DNA of 39,168 nucleotides from Candidatus Saccharibacteria bacterium UBA6575 (GTDB taxonomy: Bacteria; Patescibacteriota; Saccharimonadia; Saccharimonadales; Saccharimonadaceae), in contig DJJF01000017.1 in NCBI GenBank assembly GCA_002434005.1, positions 10,108 through 49,275 of the forward strand, read 5' to 3'. Made by a program: the position numbers and the translations under genes. The notes beneath the pieces are model-generated. The model did no database searches. It was not told the DNA's origin and saw only the letters and a list, made by a program, of their open reading frames with translations. Below, in pieces: positions 1-8,416 of the stretch (position 1 is the stretch's first letter; the number at the start of each line of letters is the position of its first letter).

Positions 1-36
1 ACAACCCGACGCTCTAACCAAATGAGCTACATTCGC
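1..36 (-). tRNA. 5' half of a tRNA, cut by the window edge
   Basis: Read on the minus strand from position 36, the sequence gives a 7-nt acceptor strand GCGAATG, the TA linker, a D arm closed by GCTC/GAGC with loop ATTTGGTTA, and the 5' anticodon stem TCGGG followed by TT. The last two visible bases are GT, so the anticodon begins GU- (Asp, Asn, Tyr or His type). The 3' half lies outside the window, so the identity cannot be fixed. Confidence 0.8.
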
Positions 37-83
37 CATATAGGACAACGAGATTCATTGTAGCATAACAGGGGCGGAAAAGG

Positions 84-1616
84 CTAGATTCCCTGAACGG
101 TTTCGATTTCTGCGCCTAACGAATTGAGCCTGGAGGCAAGATCCTCGTACCCACGATTGATAGAATATACATCACGAAGTGTCGATACTCCAGGTGCGGC
201 TAGCATAGCGATCAAAATGACGACCGATGGCCTAAGAGCAGGCGGTGCGACAACATCTGCTGCTTTCCAGCGCGTCGGACCATGCAGGAATATACGGTGG
301 GGGTCTACCATCTCAACAGAAGCGTTGAGTTTCGAAAGCTCTGTGAAATAGATTGCCCGATTTTCATAACTCCAGTCATGCAGGAGGGTCCTGCCTTTTG
401 CAACCGTTGCGATAAGGCCAAGGAATGGGAGATTATCCATATTTACTCCCGGAAACGGCATGCTGTGGAGTTTGTCCTTTGGAGCGATCAACTTAGAATG
501 CTTGAGATGAATGTCGACCAATCGCGTCTTGCCATTGCGGGCAACGTATTCGTCGCTCATATCATAGTTAAGACCCATGTTCTCGAGAACAGCAAGCTCT
601 AACTCGAGGAATTCAATTGGTGCACGAGCGATAGTGATTTCTGAATCAGTTACCACGCCCGCCGCAATAAAGCTCATTGCTTCAATCGGATCTTCACTTG
701 GATAGTAATCAACATTTTGGTTGATCGAGCGCTTTCCCTTGATGCGAAGCGTGGTTGTTCCGATGCCTTCAATGTGTACACCTAATTTTTGTAGGAAAAA
801 GCAAACATCTTGCACCATGTAGTTAGGGCTGGCATTGCGGATCACGGTCGTGCCGTCGTAAAGGGCAGCGGCCATCACGACATTTTCGGTCACGGTATCA
901 CCACGCTCGGTGAGAAGGATTGTTTTCTCGGGCGCTTTTTCTTTGACGGTTGCGTGATAATAATCAGTATTGGGTTTCGCAACTACATCCATACCAAAAG
1001 CACTCAACCCAGAAAGATGGGGCTCTACTGTACGAGTGCCAAGGTTACAACCACCCGCAAAAGGTAGCCTGAAATCGTCGTATTGGTGAAGAAGTGGCCC
1101 AAGGAACATGATGACCGTTCGGGTTCGCTTGGCTGCTTCAATATCCATTTCCTCTAGTTTTAACCGTGCAGGAGGAATAATTTCAAGATCATTATTTTCA
1201 AGCCAACGAGTTTTTACACCGATGCTGTTAAGTACCTCGATAATGCGATTTACTTCCTCAATGCGAGCTACCCTATGCAAGGTAGTTTTGCCCTTGTTCA
1301 GTAAGCTGGCACACAACAACCCAACGGCTGCATTTTTACTCGTTTTAATCTCTATGGAGCCCTCAAGCCTTTTGCCACCATGTACTTTGAAGTTTATTTT
1401 GCCGGTGCTGTTTAGCATCACAAGATTACTCTCGAGTACTTCGCTAATGCGTGCGAGCATCTCTATGCTGATATTCTGCCCACCTTTTTCGATACGGTTA
1501 ATAGCACTCTGAGAAGTGCCGAGTTCTTTGGCGAGTTCATTCTGGGTCATCCGTCGGGCAGTACGATTTTCTTGGATCAGTTTGCCTAGACGCTTCTTAT
1601 AATCCGTGCCAGTCAT
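84..1616 (-). CDS. murA: HTH-MurA fusion: UDP-N-acetylglucosamine 1-carboxyvinyltransferase with N-terminal XRE domain
   Basis: MurA transfers enolpyruvate from PEP to UDP-GlcNAc, the first committed cytoplasmic step of peptidoglycan synthesis. Residues about 75-510 are MurA-like: the Lys of the SKNAA motif (K94), the PEP-binding Cys in GGCNLGTR (C190) and the late NRGYE arginine (R488) are all present. Residues 1-70 form a Cro/C1-type helix-turn-helix (MTQNELAKELGTSQSAINR). That makes about 510 residues against about 420 for ordinary MurA. The start is taken at the second in-frame ATG (1616), because a TATACT box on the minus strand (1629-1624) ends 7 nt before it, implying a leaderless mRNA; the first ATG (1622) lies only 1 nt from the box. 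It is divergent from glyA. Enzyme identity is firm; a DNA-binding or autoregulatory role for the HTH is inference. Confidence 0.93.
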   Translation of the reverse strand: MTGTDYKKRLGKLIQENRTARRMTQNELAKELGTSQSAINRIEKGGQNISIEMLARISEVLESNLVMLNSTGKINFKVHGGKRLEGSIEIKTSKNAAVGLLCASLLNKGKTTLHRVARIEEVNRIIEVLNSIGVKTRWLENNDLEIIPPARLKLEEMDIEAAKRTRTVIMFLGPLLHQYDDFRLPFAGGCNLGTRTVEPHLSGLSAFGMDVVAKPNTDYYHATVKEKAPEKTILLTERGDTVTENVVMAAALYDGTTVIRNASPNYMVQDVCFFLQKLGVHIEGIGTTTLRIKGKRSINQNVDYYPSEDPIEAMSFIAAGVVTDSEITIARAPIEFLELELAVLENMGLNYDMSDEYVARNGKTRLVDIHLKHSKLIAPKDKLHSMPFPGVNMDNLPFLGLIATVAKGRTLLHDWSYENRAIYFTELSKLNASVEMVDPHRIFLHGPTRWKAADVVAPPALRPSVVILIAMLAAPGVSTLRDVYSINRGYEDLASRLNSLGAEIETVQGI

Positions 1617-1623
1617 GTACATT

Positions 1624-1661
1624 AGTATATCACATACGATATAAATGCTACATGCTACAAT
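1624..1661. promoter_or_regulatory. Divergent murA/glyA promoter region with a candidate operator
   Basis: On the minus strand TATACT (1629-1624) is a -10 box for murA. On the plus strand TGC-TACAAT (1653-1661) is an extended -10 for glyA. An inverted repeat TATATC-6 nt-GATATA (1626-1643) overlaps the murA -10, where a repressor would block RNA polymerase. The HTH domain of MurA is a possible ligand, but this is only inferred from proximity. Confidence 0.5.
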
Positions 1662-1720
1662 AAATATATGTTATAGCTAAATCATCATCCGAGCATTAAA
1701 TTATTGAGGGAGAACTATGT

Positions 1721-2992
1721 ATGAATGATGATGAAGTAGCAAAATTGATCGCGGGTGAAGAAAAACGACAGCTTGAAGGACTCGAGCTAATACCTAGTGA
1801 AAACTACGTCAGTAAAGATGTGTTAACTGCGCTAGGCTCTGTCTTTACAAATAAGTACTCAGAGGGTTACCCGGGTAAGCGATACTATGGAGGGCAAGAC
1901 TTTACTGATCCGTTAGAGCAACTTGCGATCGATCGAGCGAAACAACTTTTCAAAGCCGATCACGCAAACGTGCAACCGCACTCGGGTGCTCCGGCGAATG
2001 AGGCGGTGTATAGTGCGTGGTTAGAGCCGGGAGATACTGTGCTTGCTATGGACCTTTCACACGGGGGCCACCTAACGCACGGTAATCCAATGACGCGCAG
2101 CGCCAAGCTCTATAATTTCATACCATATAAGATGAAAGATATTACGACAGGTGAAATCGATTACGATCATTTACGTGAATTGGCTTTGGAACATAAACCC
2201 AAGATTATTCTGGCTGGTTTCTCTGGTTATCCGCGTGATCTTGATTACGCAAAGTTCGCAGCGATTGCTGCTGAAGTTGGAGATCAATGTTTATTAATGG
2301 CAGATATGGCGCATATAGCTGGACTCATTGCTGCTGGCGTGAAAGATAATCCGTTTGATTTTGGTTTTCATGTCATTACAACGACCACGCATAAAACACT
2401 CAGGGGTCCACGCGGTGGGATGATTCTATCGAAGGGGATAGTCGGCAACCCGCTCAAAGCACCTGAGAAAACAATCGAGAACATACCCACGCTGATTGAC
2501 CGTGCAGTATTTCCGGGTATGCAAGGCGGCCCTCACATGCACGTAATTGCAGCAAAAGCAGTTGCATTTGGCGAAGCACTAAAACCAGAATTTAAAGAAT
2601 ATGCAGGGCAAATTCTGAAAAACGCAAGTGCATTAGCTGACGCTATGAAGACCGAAGGTTTCGATCTCGTAACTGGCGGAACAAGTAATCACCTCATTCT
2701 TGCAAATGTTCAGACTAGCTTCGGTATCAACGGCAAAGAAGCCGAGGAGGCACTGGATAAGATAGGCCTTACGCTCAATAAGAATTCTGTTCCAGATGAC
2801 CCTAATCCGCCGTTCCGCCCAAGTGGTATCAGACTCGGTACGCCCGCAATGACGACGCGAGGACTAAAAGAAGAAGATATGGCTAAAATTGCATCTTGGA
2901 TGCGAAACGCAATCGATAGCCGTGGTAATTCAAGCGCACTCGACCTTCTAAGAACTGAAACACTCGACTTCCTAAAGAGTTTTTCCGAGTAG
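1721..2992 (+). CDS. glyA: Serine hydroxymethyltransferase
   Basis: A PLP enzyme that interconverts serine and glycine and loads one-carbon units onto tetrahydrofolate in the cytoplasm. The 423-residue length is typical. The active-site lysine sits in the diagnostic motif TTTTHKTLRGPRGG, and the N-terminal LIPSENYVS and YPGKRYYGG blocks are present. A ribosome-binding site GGGAGA ends 7 nt before the ATG. An ATG at 1717 in another frame hits a stop within four codons and is not the start. A strong hairpin follows the stop. With folD in the same window it covers folate one-carbon metabolism. Confidence 0.97.
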   Translation: MNDDEVAKLIAGEEKRQLEGLELIPSENYVSKDVLTALGSVFTNKYSEGYPGKRYYGGQDFTDPLEQLAIDRAKQLFKADHANVQPHSGAPANEAVYSAWLEPGDTVLAMDLSHGGHLTHGNPMTRSAKLYNFIPYKMKDITTGEIDYDHLRELALEHKPKIILAGFSGYPRDLDYAKFAAIAAEVGDQCLLMADMAHIAGLIAAGVKDNPFDFGFHVITTTTHKTLRGPRGGMILSKGIVGNPLKAPEKTIENIPTLIDRAVFPGMQGGPHMHVIAAKAVAFGEALKPEFKEYAGQILKNASALADAMKTEGFDLVTGGTSNHLILANVQTSFGINGKEAEEALDKIGLTLNKNSVPDDPNPPFRPSGIRLGTPAMTTRGLKEEDMAKIASWMRNAIDSRGNSSALDLLRTETLDFLKSFSE

Positions 2993-3044
2993 CTGATATT
3001 AGTTACTGGGCTAAAGGTATGTTGATTAACGAATACCTTACAGA

Positions 3045-3073
3045 ACAAGCGGCGATTTAGCATCGCCGCTTGT
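3045..3073 (+). terminator. Rho-independent terminator after glyA
   Basis: A perfect 12-bp stem (ACAAGCGGCGAT with its complement) closes a 5-nt loop TTAGC, followed by TATAATAAG. It lies between the convergent glyA and pilin genes and could stop transcription from both sides, although the U-run is weak in either direction. Confidence 0.8.
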
Positions 3074-3102
3074 TATAATAAGATGCTTAATCCAGGTGTG
3101 GA

Positions 3103-3582
3103 CTAGTATGGACCACCACCAGTAATTGCAGTCCAGGCAGTACACACAGTTCCGCCAACCTTAATCCATTTGATTGCAGGAGTTGTAGCAGTGTATTCCC
3201 AATATCCAATCCTTGCTTCGTTAGTTCCTGAAGGGGTTGAGCATTTTTCGTACGCAACGGTTGATTTACCTGTTCCCGTTGTTGGTGTACCAACAGTTAA
3301 ACCTGTACCTGCAAGGGAACCTTCTTGAGCTGTAACGCCACTTACCGTGGTAAATTCTGCGATTGTGCCAGGATATTGCGCAAAGTTAGCGTTAGCTGCC
3401 TCTGCCTTTTTAACCAGAGTGTTTGCTGCTGACTGAGCAGCGCTGTTGTTAGCACGATTTGTGATGCCGTTATAAGCAACAATCGTAATCGCAGCGAGGA
3501 TTGCGATGACTACGATCACAATAAGAAGTTCGACGATAGTGAATCCGCGTTCCTTCTGAATGGTTTTGATATTGTTAAGCAT
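3103..3582 (-). CDS. Type IV prepilin, probably the major pilin (PilA-like)
   Basis: An exported pilus subunit of 159 residues. The short leader ends in KERG and is followed by FTIVELLIVIVVIAILAAI, the class III prepilin signature with Glu at +5 and a hydrophobic helix of about 20 residues. This helix is both the membrane anchor and the core of the assembled fibre. The C-terminal part is small, Ala/Thr/Gly-rich and carries two cysteines (in YEKCST and GTVCTA) that could form a D-region disulfide. It has its own sigma70-type promoter and a GGGGG ribosome-binding site, unlike the three minor pilins upstream, which supports the major-subunit reading. No prepilin peptidase or pilus ATPase is in this window. 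Confidence 0.9.
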   Translation of the reverse strand: MLNNIKTIQKERGFTIVELLIVIVVIAILAAITIVAYNGITNRANNSAAQSAANTLVKKAEAANANFAQYPGTIAEFTTVSGVTAQEGSLAGTGLTVGTPTTGTGKSTVAYEKCSTPSGTNEARIGYWEYTATTPAIKWIKVGGTVCTAWTAITGGGPY

Positions 3583-3620
3583 TTATTGCCCCCTAATTGG
3601 TTTGCTTAAGTGATGACTGT

Positions 3621-3650
3621 AATATACTACATGACTTATTGTAAGCGCAA
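3621..3650 (-). promoter_or_regulatory. Promoter of the major pilin gene
   Basis: On the minus strand TTGCGC (3650-3645) is followed after 18 bp by TATATT (3626-3621). This places transcription start about 35-40 nt before the pilin ATG, leaving room for the ribosome-binding site. Confidence 0.6.
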
Positions 3651-3667
3651 GCATTTTTAACGGTGGT

Positions 3668-4468
3668 TTACTGAGTTACTTGCGTATTCAAACTCGTCGC
3701 TCTAACTGAGGCGGTGTGGCTAACTGTTTCCCCGGCAACTTGTTCAGAAACAGTGATTGCTGCTGAGGCATCAGTAGCCGTTGTGGCGCTATTATCCCTG
3801 CCAGCCGTTGATACACCACTAACATAGTTATAGTATTTGACCTCGAGTGTTATCGCAGATGCACCGCCGATCAAGCGTTCGTCGGCTGCCATGCAGGTTG
3901 CGATGTTGCCAGCAGTCATAACAGTCGCCCGGCAACTGCCGCGCTGCCAGATCGTCGCACACGAAGAAGTCGTTGGTAATATGATGCGTTTAAAGAGCGC
4001 TACATCTCCTGATGCAGGGGTTTCAGTATCATCGCCCACGAAATATACGACTGTGTATGTTTGTAAGGCATTTTTACTATCACATGAGCCAGGCGTGCCA
4101 ACGTAAATAAGCGTCCTTGCGGCATTGGTTGGAGCTGCATTGGTTGCTGGTAGCTGCATGATAAGTGCATCATTTTGTCCGCTTGTCACATCGGTAAATG
4201 CTGCGGTACTGTCATTACTTCCTTGAGGAGATGTTAGCGTAGGTGTATTACTAAGGAAAGATGTCGACTGTGATATGTCGGACTGAATGCTGTCTAACGT
4301 GGATTGCGTGTCATGAATGATCGCGTTTTTTTCGCGTACGACCAAGCTTTCACCAGTAAGGTTTACCAGTAGTGCAATGAACGCTCCAATGAATAAAATG
4401 ATGATCGGTGATATGACTAGTACCTCGACTAGCGTGAATCCGGAACGATTAGTTTGCGTACACCGCAT
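3668..4468 (-). CDS. Minor pseudopilin, PilW/PulJ-like
   Basis: A 266-residue protein with the prepilin signature: leader MRCTQTNRSG, then FTLVEVLV with Glu at +5, followed by a hydrophobic stretch to about residue 35. The long Ser/Thr/Ala-rich C-terminal domain with scattered cysteines (GSCDSK, SSCATI, GSCRAT, ATCMAA) matches the size of PilW/PulJ-type minor pilins, which prime pilus assembly at the inner membrane. Its start overlaps the end of the upstream pilin gene by 20 nt, implying coupled translation. The subfamily assignment rests on size and order, not on a detailed match. Confidence 0.82.
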   Translation of the reverse strand: MRCTQTNRSGFTLVEVLVISPIIILFIGAFIALLVNLTGESLVVREKNAIIHDTQSTLDSIQSDISQSTSFLSNTPTLTSPQGSNDSTAAFTDVTSGQNDALIMQLPATNAAPTNAARTLIYVGTPGSCDSKNALQTYTVVYFVGDDTETPASGDVALFKRIILPTTSSCATIWQRGSCRATVMTAGNIATCMAADERLIGGASAITLEVKYYNYVSGVSTAGRDNSATTATDASAAITVSEQVAGETVSHTASVRATSLNTQVTQ

Positions 4469-4832
4469 GACTAACTTTCTTATTATCGTCGTATGTTGCG
4501 TCCACGCGTATTAATTTGAGAGTAGGAAGCTCTGTAGCTAACGGGCATGAAACAGTGGTTGAATAGGTTACACTTCCAACACCTGCCACAGTTTGCGTTT
4601 GCGTGGTCGGACCTGATGCTGCGCAAGTAGCTGGTAAGCCTGCTGCGGTAGACCGCATTCTTTCTCTAAGGAGATTCGATAGAATAGCCATCTTGCTTGA
4701 AGCGGTGCCATCCCTCATTACCTGGGTATATAGCTGATAGCCAGCAAATAAGAAGAGCGAGGCTATGATGAGAGTAATTAAAAGCTCAACAGCGGTAAAG
4801 CCTGATTCCTGGGTGGGTTTTCGGCTAATCAT
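4449..4832 (-). CDS. Minor type IV prepilin
   Basis: A 127-residue prepilin. Leader MISRKPTQESG is followed by FTAVELLITLIIASLFLFAG with Glu at +5. The soluble domain is short and has two cysteines (in ATCAAS and VSCPLA). It overlaps the upstream gene by 4 nt (ATGA) and the downstream gene by 20 nt, so the three minor pilins form one translationally coupled unit. Confidence 0.82.
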   Translation of the reverse strand: MISRKPTQESGFTAVELLITLIIASLFLFAGYQLYTQVMRDGTASSKMAILSNLLRERMRSTAAGLPATCAASGPTTQTQTVAGVGSVTYSTTVSCPLATELPTLKLIRVDATYDDNKKVSHAVYAN

Positions 4833-5413
4833 TGATGCTTACTCTTTACTTTTATTGTTTGTCCTGTCGCTTCTTCGCGATACCAAATTTCATACCGAGT
4901 ACAGTTCCAAAAACAGTTACCGGTCGGGTCTGCACTATTTGCCGCGTTGTAGGGTCGATATACATAATAGCCCGTAGCTACATATCCATTTAGGCAGGAG
5001 TCGTCGCAGTACCACTGCGTCGGAATATCTGCAACGAGTCCACTACCGGGCGGTGTGATACTACTCTTCGTCGTACCAGGCAGTCCCTCTGTTACCCAGC
5101 CGCCGGGGATATTACATTTACCGGTTACATAATATGAATTATTTCCGCTTCCGTCGCACATATTGTGGCCATTCATGTGCGCCATATCACCTCCGCCAGG
5201 GTATGTTCCCTTGGTGGTGGAGCCAATAACATACTGATTCCCCTTGTTGTAGTAAGATTCAAGACCGCGTGCAATTGTCTCTACGTCTGCTTTTCGCTCG
5301 GCGTCGCGTCCATTCACTAAAGTAGATCGCAGCCCTACTGTACCAAGACCAACTAGAATCCCAATTATGATGAGTGTGATCAATATTTCGACCACAGTGA
5401 ACCCACGTTTCAT
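4829..5413 (-). CDS. Type IV prepilin with Cys-rich tip-like domain
   Basis: A 194-residue prepilin starting MKRG, then FTVVEILITLIIIGILVG with Glu at +5. The helix runs into NGRDAERKADVETIARGLESYY, typical of PulG/PilA-like pilins. The C-terminal domain is rich in Gly, Tyr and Cys (MCDGSG, KCNIPGG, CDDSC, CFWNC), suggesting several disulfides and an exposed domain. It is the first gene of the minor-pilin unit and has a well-formed promoter whose -10 box is 6 nt from the ATG. Confidence 0.87.
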   Translation of the reverse strand: MKRGFTVVEILITLIIIGILVGLGTVGLRSTLVNGRDAERKADVETIARGLESYYNKGNQYVIGSTTKGTYPGGGDMAHMNGHNMCDGSGNNSYYVTGKCNIPGGWVTEGLPGTTKSSITPPGSGLVADIPTQWYCDDSCLNGYVATGYYVYRPYNAANSADPTGNCFWNCTRYEIWYREEATGQTIKVKSKHQ

Positions 5414-5419
5414 GTATCA

Positions 5420-5448
5420 AGCATAAGTGCTTTATACAATATCGGCAA
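5420..5448 (-). promoter_or_regulatory. Leaderless promoter of the minor-pilin operon
   Basis: On the minus strand TTGCCG (5448-5443), a 17-bp spacer and TATGCT (5425-5420) are followed after 6 nt by the ATG at 5413. The predicted first transcribed base is at or next to the start codon, and no ribosome-binding site fits. Confidence 0.62.
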
Positions 5449-5451
5449 GCC

Positions 5452-6480
5452 TCAGATTTCGAGAGGTTCTTGCTCGATTTGAATCCTAAAGGTATCGCGC
5501 ACTTTCGCAATTATTTCGGATCGAGCTGCGGCGAGGTCTGAATAGCTTGATGCTGACTCATTAATAAGCACGAGAGCGTTTTTATCATGGATTTTCATAC
5601 CATGAAGCACTTGTCCTTTGAGCCCTGCTTGTTCAATCAACCAGCCAGTTGGAATTTTTGCCTGCTTCTCTCCAAGATCAAATGATGGCATGTCGGGCCA
5701 CGTCTTATGTAATTCATCTAGTTGCCATTTCTCAATAATTGCATTCTTAAAGAAAGAACCTGTATTAGGGAGGAGTTTTGGGTCTGGCAATTTATCTTTA
5801 CGAATTGCAGTGACGGCATCTCGAATCGCGGTTGGCGTATAGAGCGTGATTCCATTTTCGTCCAGGTATTTCTGCAGCGCCTCGTAGAATGGGGGTTGGG
5901 GAGAAGATTTATACAGACGAATAGTGATACTAGTAATGCCGTATCTTCCTGCTTGATCACCCCTAAAAATGCTATGACGATATGCGAACCCGCAGTCTGC
6001 ATTTTGAAGCGTTACAAGCTTATCTGATACTGAATCATAGGCTTCCAGGCTCACGAGGGTGTCAGCTATTTCTTGTCCGTACGCACCAACATTCTGTACA
6101 GGCGCCGCACCAACCGTTCCCGGAATTGCCGACATAGCCTCGACGCCCGTGAGTCCCATACCAGTAAGTTTAGCCACCATTTCGTCCCAATTTTCGCCTG
6201 CTCCTAGCTTTACGGTTGTTGAAGCAGAGTCGTCGGCAATAATTTCGAAACCTAGGATGCGATTACGAATAACGATACCGTCGAATCCCTCATCGCGGGC
6301 AATGACGTTACTCCCGCCACCTAAGATGAAGAACCTGATGCCCTGCGCAGTCGCATTCTTGCAAGCAGCAGCCAGTTCATCGGACGACGTAACGGTTGTC
6401 ATGAATCGAGCCGATCCACCCAACTTCATGGTGAGGTAATTTTTTAACGGTATGTTCGTGTGTACATCCATAACTGCCAT
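5452..6480 (-). CDS. murB: UDP-N-acetylenolpyruvoylglucosamine reductase
   Basis: An FAD-dependent cytoplasmic enzyme that reduces the MurA product to UDP-N-acetylmuramate. The 342-residue length equals the type I (E. coli-like) form. The FAD-binding block FILGGGSNVI is at 51-60 and IPGTVGAAPVQNVGAYGQE at about 119-137. The substrate Arg is in FAYRHS (R168), the proton-donating Ser in TGSFFKN (S242), and the C-terminal Glu in IQIEQEP. A second Met (residue 4) could be the true start. It lies 38 nt before the pilin unit on the same strand, so the two may be co-transcribed. Confidence 0.95.
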   Translation of the reverse strand: MAVMDVHTNIPLKNYLTMKLGGSARFMTTVTSSDELAAACKNATAQGIRFFILGGGSNVIARDEGFDGIVIRNRILGFEIIADDSASTTVKLGAGENWDEMVAKLTGMGLTGVEAMSAIPGTVGAAPVQNVGAYGQEIADTLVSLEAYDSVSDKLVTLQNADCGFAYRHSIFRGDQAGRYGITSITIRLYKSSPQPPFYEALQKYLDENGITLYTPTAIRDAVTAIRKDKLPDPKLLPNTGSFFKNAIIEKWQLDELHKTWPDMPSFDLGEKQAKIPTGWLIEQAGLKGQVLHGMKIHDKNALVLINESASSYSDLAAARSEIIAKVRDTFRIQIEQEPLEI

Positions 6481-6510
6481 GAAGTATAGCGTACATGTCT
6501 ATAGCCATGC

Positions 6511-6516
6511 TATAAT
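6511..6516 (+). promoter_or_regulatory. Extended -10 box of tRNA-Arg
   Basis: TGC-TATAAT ends 35 nt before the tRNA 5' end. No good -35 is seen; the TGn extension is likely to compensate. Confidence 0.6.
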
Positions 6517-6551
6517 TACCCCTGTATTTCCGCGCCCCGAGCGCGTGGTTT

Positions 6552-6627
6552 GCACCCGTAGCTCAGTGGATAGAGCACTGGTCTTCGGAACCAGGTGTCG
6601 TACGTTCGAATCGTACCGGGTGTACCA
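6552..6627 (+). tRNA. tRNA-Arg (UCG anticodon)
   Basis: A complete cloverleaf: acceptor GCACCCG with CGGGTGT, D arm GCTC/GAGC, anticodon stem CTGGT/ACCAG with loop CTTCGGA (anticodon TCG, reads CGA and probably other CGN), T arm GTACG/CGTAC with loop TTCGAAT, discriminator A and an encoded CCA. It is divergent from murB. Confidence 0.97.
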
Positions 6628-6713
6628 GGTGAATTGTGAGCTGGGGTCTTATATAGACCGCAGCACAGAGTTCATCTCATTACAATGTCAGACTGAATTC
6701 ATACTTTATATTT

Positions 6714-8279
6714 ATGACAAATCTCAATTCTATAGGACAGCAGCTCTCGAGCGACATACGTGCCTCGCGTGCTCGTATATTGTCCCGTCCACAGCAGGGC
6801 GAAAGCAAGCAGACGGTTCATGTCGTTGGAGCCGGGGGAACGTTAACCGCAGCCTATGAGCAGCTACGTAATGCCGCTGAGTATGCAGAAGAGCATGTGT
6901 TACTTCAGCGAGCAATTCGACGATTTTATCGACGTTTGTTTATGCTTCGCGACCAAAAGCAAGTTGCCGTAAGCGGGAGCGAGCTTATTATCGAACTCAC
7001 CCATGCGGGATACATTGCAAACGACAGTGTACAAGAGAGTGATGTCGAGCATATTTCACGAATTGCAAAACAATATTACGATGCATACATTCAGCTGCTT
7101 AGCCGCCGGGATATACGTAGGGAGCAGATAGATCATTGGACGTATGAGTTACTTGCCGTCGAGATTGAGTGGCAGCTTAACGATAACGGTCAATTGCAGG
7201 CATTTACGCAATTCGCGCACAGTTACTTCAACCAGACAATCGACTATGATCAAGTATTCGGATCACGCCCCGAAGGTGTCGATGTATCACTTTACGTTGC
7301 AGTACATAAGGCATTACTCAAGTCGGATGATGCCGTTCTCCGACTGGGTCTATTAAAACGGTTTCAGCAGGATATTACCCAGCTGGAATCGTATGTTGAG
7401 TTGAATCGACGTATCGATCAAGTAATCAATTCTCAGCAAACAGAGAAGTTATTCAGGCTCGTAGATCGTCGAGGAGCATCACTTCGGGTATTGCGGCATA
7501 TGATTGATGAGCATGGCGATCTCGACACTCTTCTGCAAAACCGGGAACAGTTTTTGCTTGCGTACGAGCGACAAATCAGCTCTGACTATGAATCAATTAA
7601 TTCTCGCGTCAATAATGGCATCATTAAGAGTGTCATTTTCCTGATTATTACAAAGTTCCTGATCGGTATCGCTATAGAAGTCCCCTACGACTATCTGGTA
7701 TTTGGAATGATTCTTTGGATTCCGTTGCTTGTAAATCTGCTTTTCCCACCGTTTTACATGGTCGCATTACGCGCGACCATGATGCTACCAGGTTCCGCTA
7801 ATACGGCACGACTAACGAGCCAGATTGACCAAACGCTCTACCAATCTGAGCAGCAGAAGCTACTCGTTCGTCGCCCAAGTCAGGAATTTGGAACGGGATA
7901 CAACATAGCATACGGGCTCCTGTTCATCACAGTGTTCGGCGGCGTTGCAGCGCTACTATGGCACTTCCTTGAGTTTGATCTAATGCATCTCGTCATCTTC
8001 TTTACGTTCTTGTCGGCTGCGAGTTTCCTTGGATTCCGCCTCAGTAGGATGATTCGTGAAATAGAATCAGTTGAAACCAACCAAAATGGCATCACTCTTG
8101 TTCGTGACTTCTTGTACATGCCATTCGTAGTCGTTGGCCGATACCTAAGCGATAAATATTCAAAGATTAATATTGTTGCGTTGGCGCTAGATATGTTGAT
8201 TGAATTGCCACTCAAGACGATTCTACGACTTGTACGTCAGTGGGCAGCGTTTATTAGTGCTAAAAAAGATCAACTTTAG
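6714..8279 (+). CDS. Large membrane protein of unknown function
   Basis: A 521-residue protein that I do not recognise. Residues 1-300 are hydrophilic, charged and probably helical, with many Gln/Arg/Glu and segments of coiled-coil character. Four hydrophobic segments follow, at roughly 303-325, 328-352, 395-418 and 423-443, and a basic helix ends the protein. There is no signal peptide, so the N-terminal part is probably cytoplasmic. A possible -10 (CATACT) lies 8 nt before the ATG and no ribosome-binding site is seen. It stands alone between two tRNA genes. Codon use and composition match its neighbours, so it is likely a lineage core gene rather than an import. Confidence 0.85.
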   Translation: MTNLNSIGQQLSSDIRASRARILSRPQQGESKQTVHVVGAGGTLTAAYEQLRNAAEYAEEHVLLQRAIRRFYRRLFMLRDQKQVAVSGSELIIELTHAGYIANDSVQESDVEHISRIAKQYYDAYIQLLSRRDIRREQIDHWTYELLAVEIEWQLNDNGQLQAFTQFAHSYFNQTIDYDQVFGSRPEGVDVSLYVAVHKALLKSDDAVLRLGLLKRFQQDITQLESYVELNRRIDQVINSQQTEKLFRLVDRRGASLRVLRHMIDEHGDLDTLLQNREQFLLAYERQISSDYESINSRVNNGIIKSVIFLIITKFLIGIAIEVPYDYLVFGMILWIPLLVNLLFPPFYMVALRATMMLPGSANTARLTSQIDQTLYQSEQQKLLVRRPSQEFGTGYNIAYGLLFITVFGGVAALLWHFLEFDLMHLVIFFTFLSAASFLGFRLSRMIREIESVETNQNGITLVRDFLYMPFVVVGRYLSDKYSKINIVALALDMLIELPLKTILRLVRQWAAFISAKKDQL

Positions 8280-8298
8280 CACGTTGAAAGATCAACTC

Positions 8299-8327
8299 TA
8301 GACAACTCCACCTCTGTTTGGTATAGT
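8299..8327 (+). promoter_or_regulatory. Promoter of tRNA-Lys
   Basis: TAGACA (8299-8304), a 17-bp spacer and TATAGT (8322-8327) preceded by TGG form an extended -10 promoter, with the tRNA 5' end 12 nt downstream. Confidence 0.65.
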
Positions 8328-8339
8328 TTTTAGAGCTGT

Positions 8340-8416
8340 GGGCCATTAGCTCAGCTGGTTAGAGCACCTGCCTCTTAAGCAGGGTGTCCTGAGTTCAAGT
8401 CTCAGATGGCCCTCCA
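8340..8416 (+). tRNA. tRNA-Lys (CUU anticodon)
   Basis: A complete cloverleaf: acceptor GGGCCAT with ATGGCCC, D arm GCTC/GAGC, anticodon stem CCTGC/GCAGG with loop CTCTTAA (anticodon CTT, Lys), T arm CTGAG/CTCAG with loop TTCAAGT, and an encoded CCA. The discriminator base is T rather than the usual purine. Its last 12 bases are repeated 574 bp downstream (8979-8990), so this gene looks like an integration site. Confidence 0.96.

Noticed and set aside
8265..8301. Direct repeat AAAGATCAACT-T/C-TAG at the end of the 521-residue membrane protein gene
   Set aside because: 14 of 15 bases match with a 22-bp period, but it is short and most likely a small slippage duplication without function.
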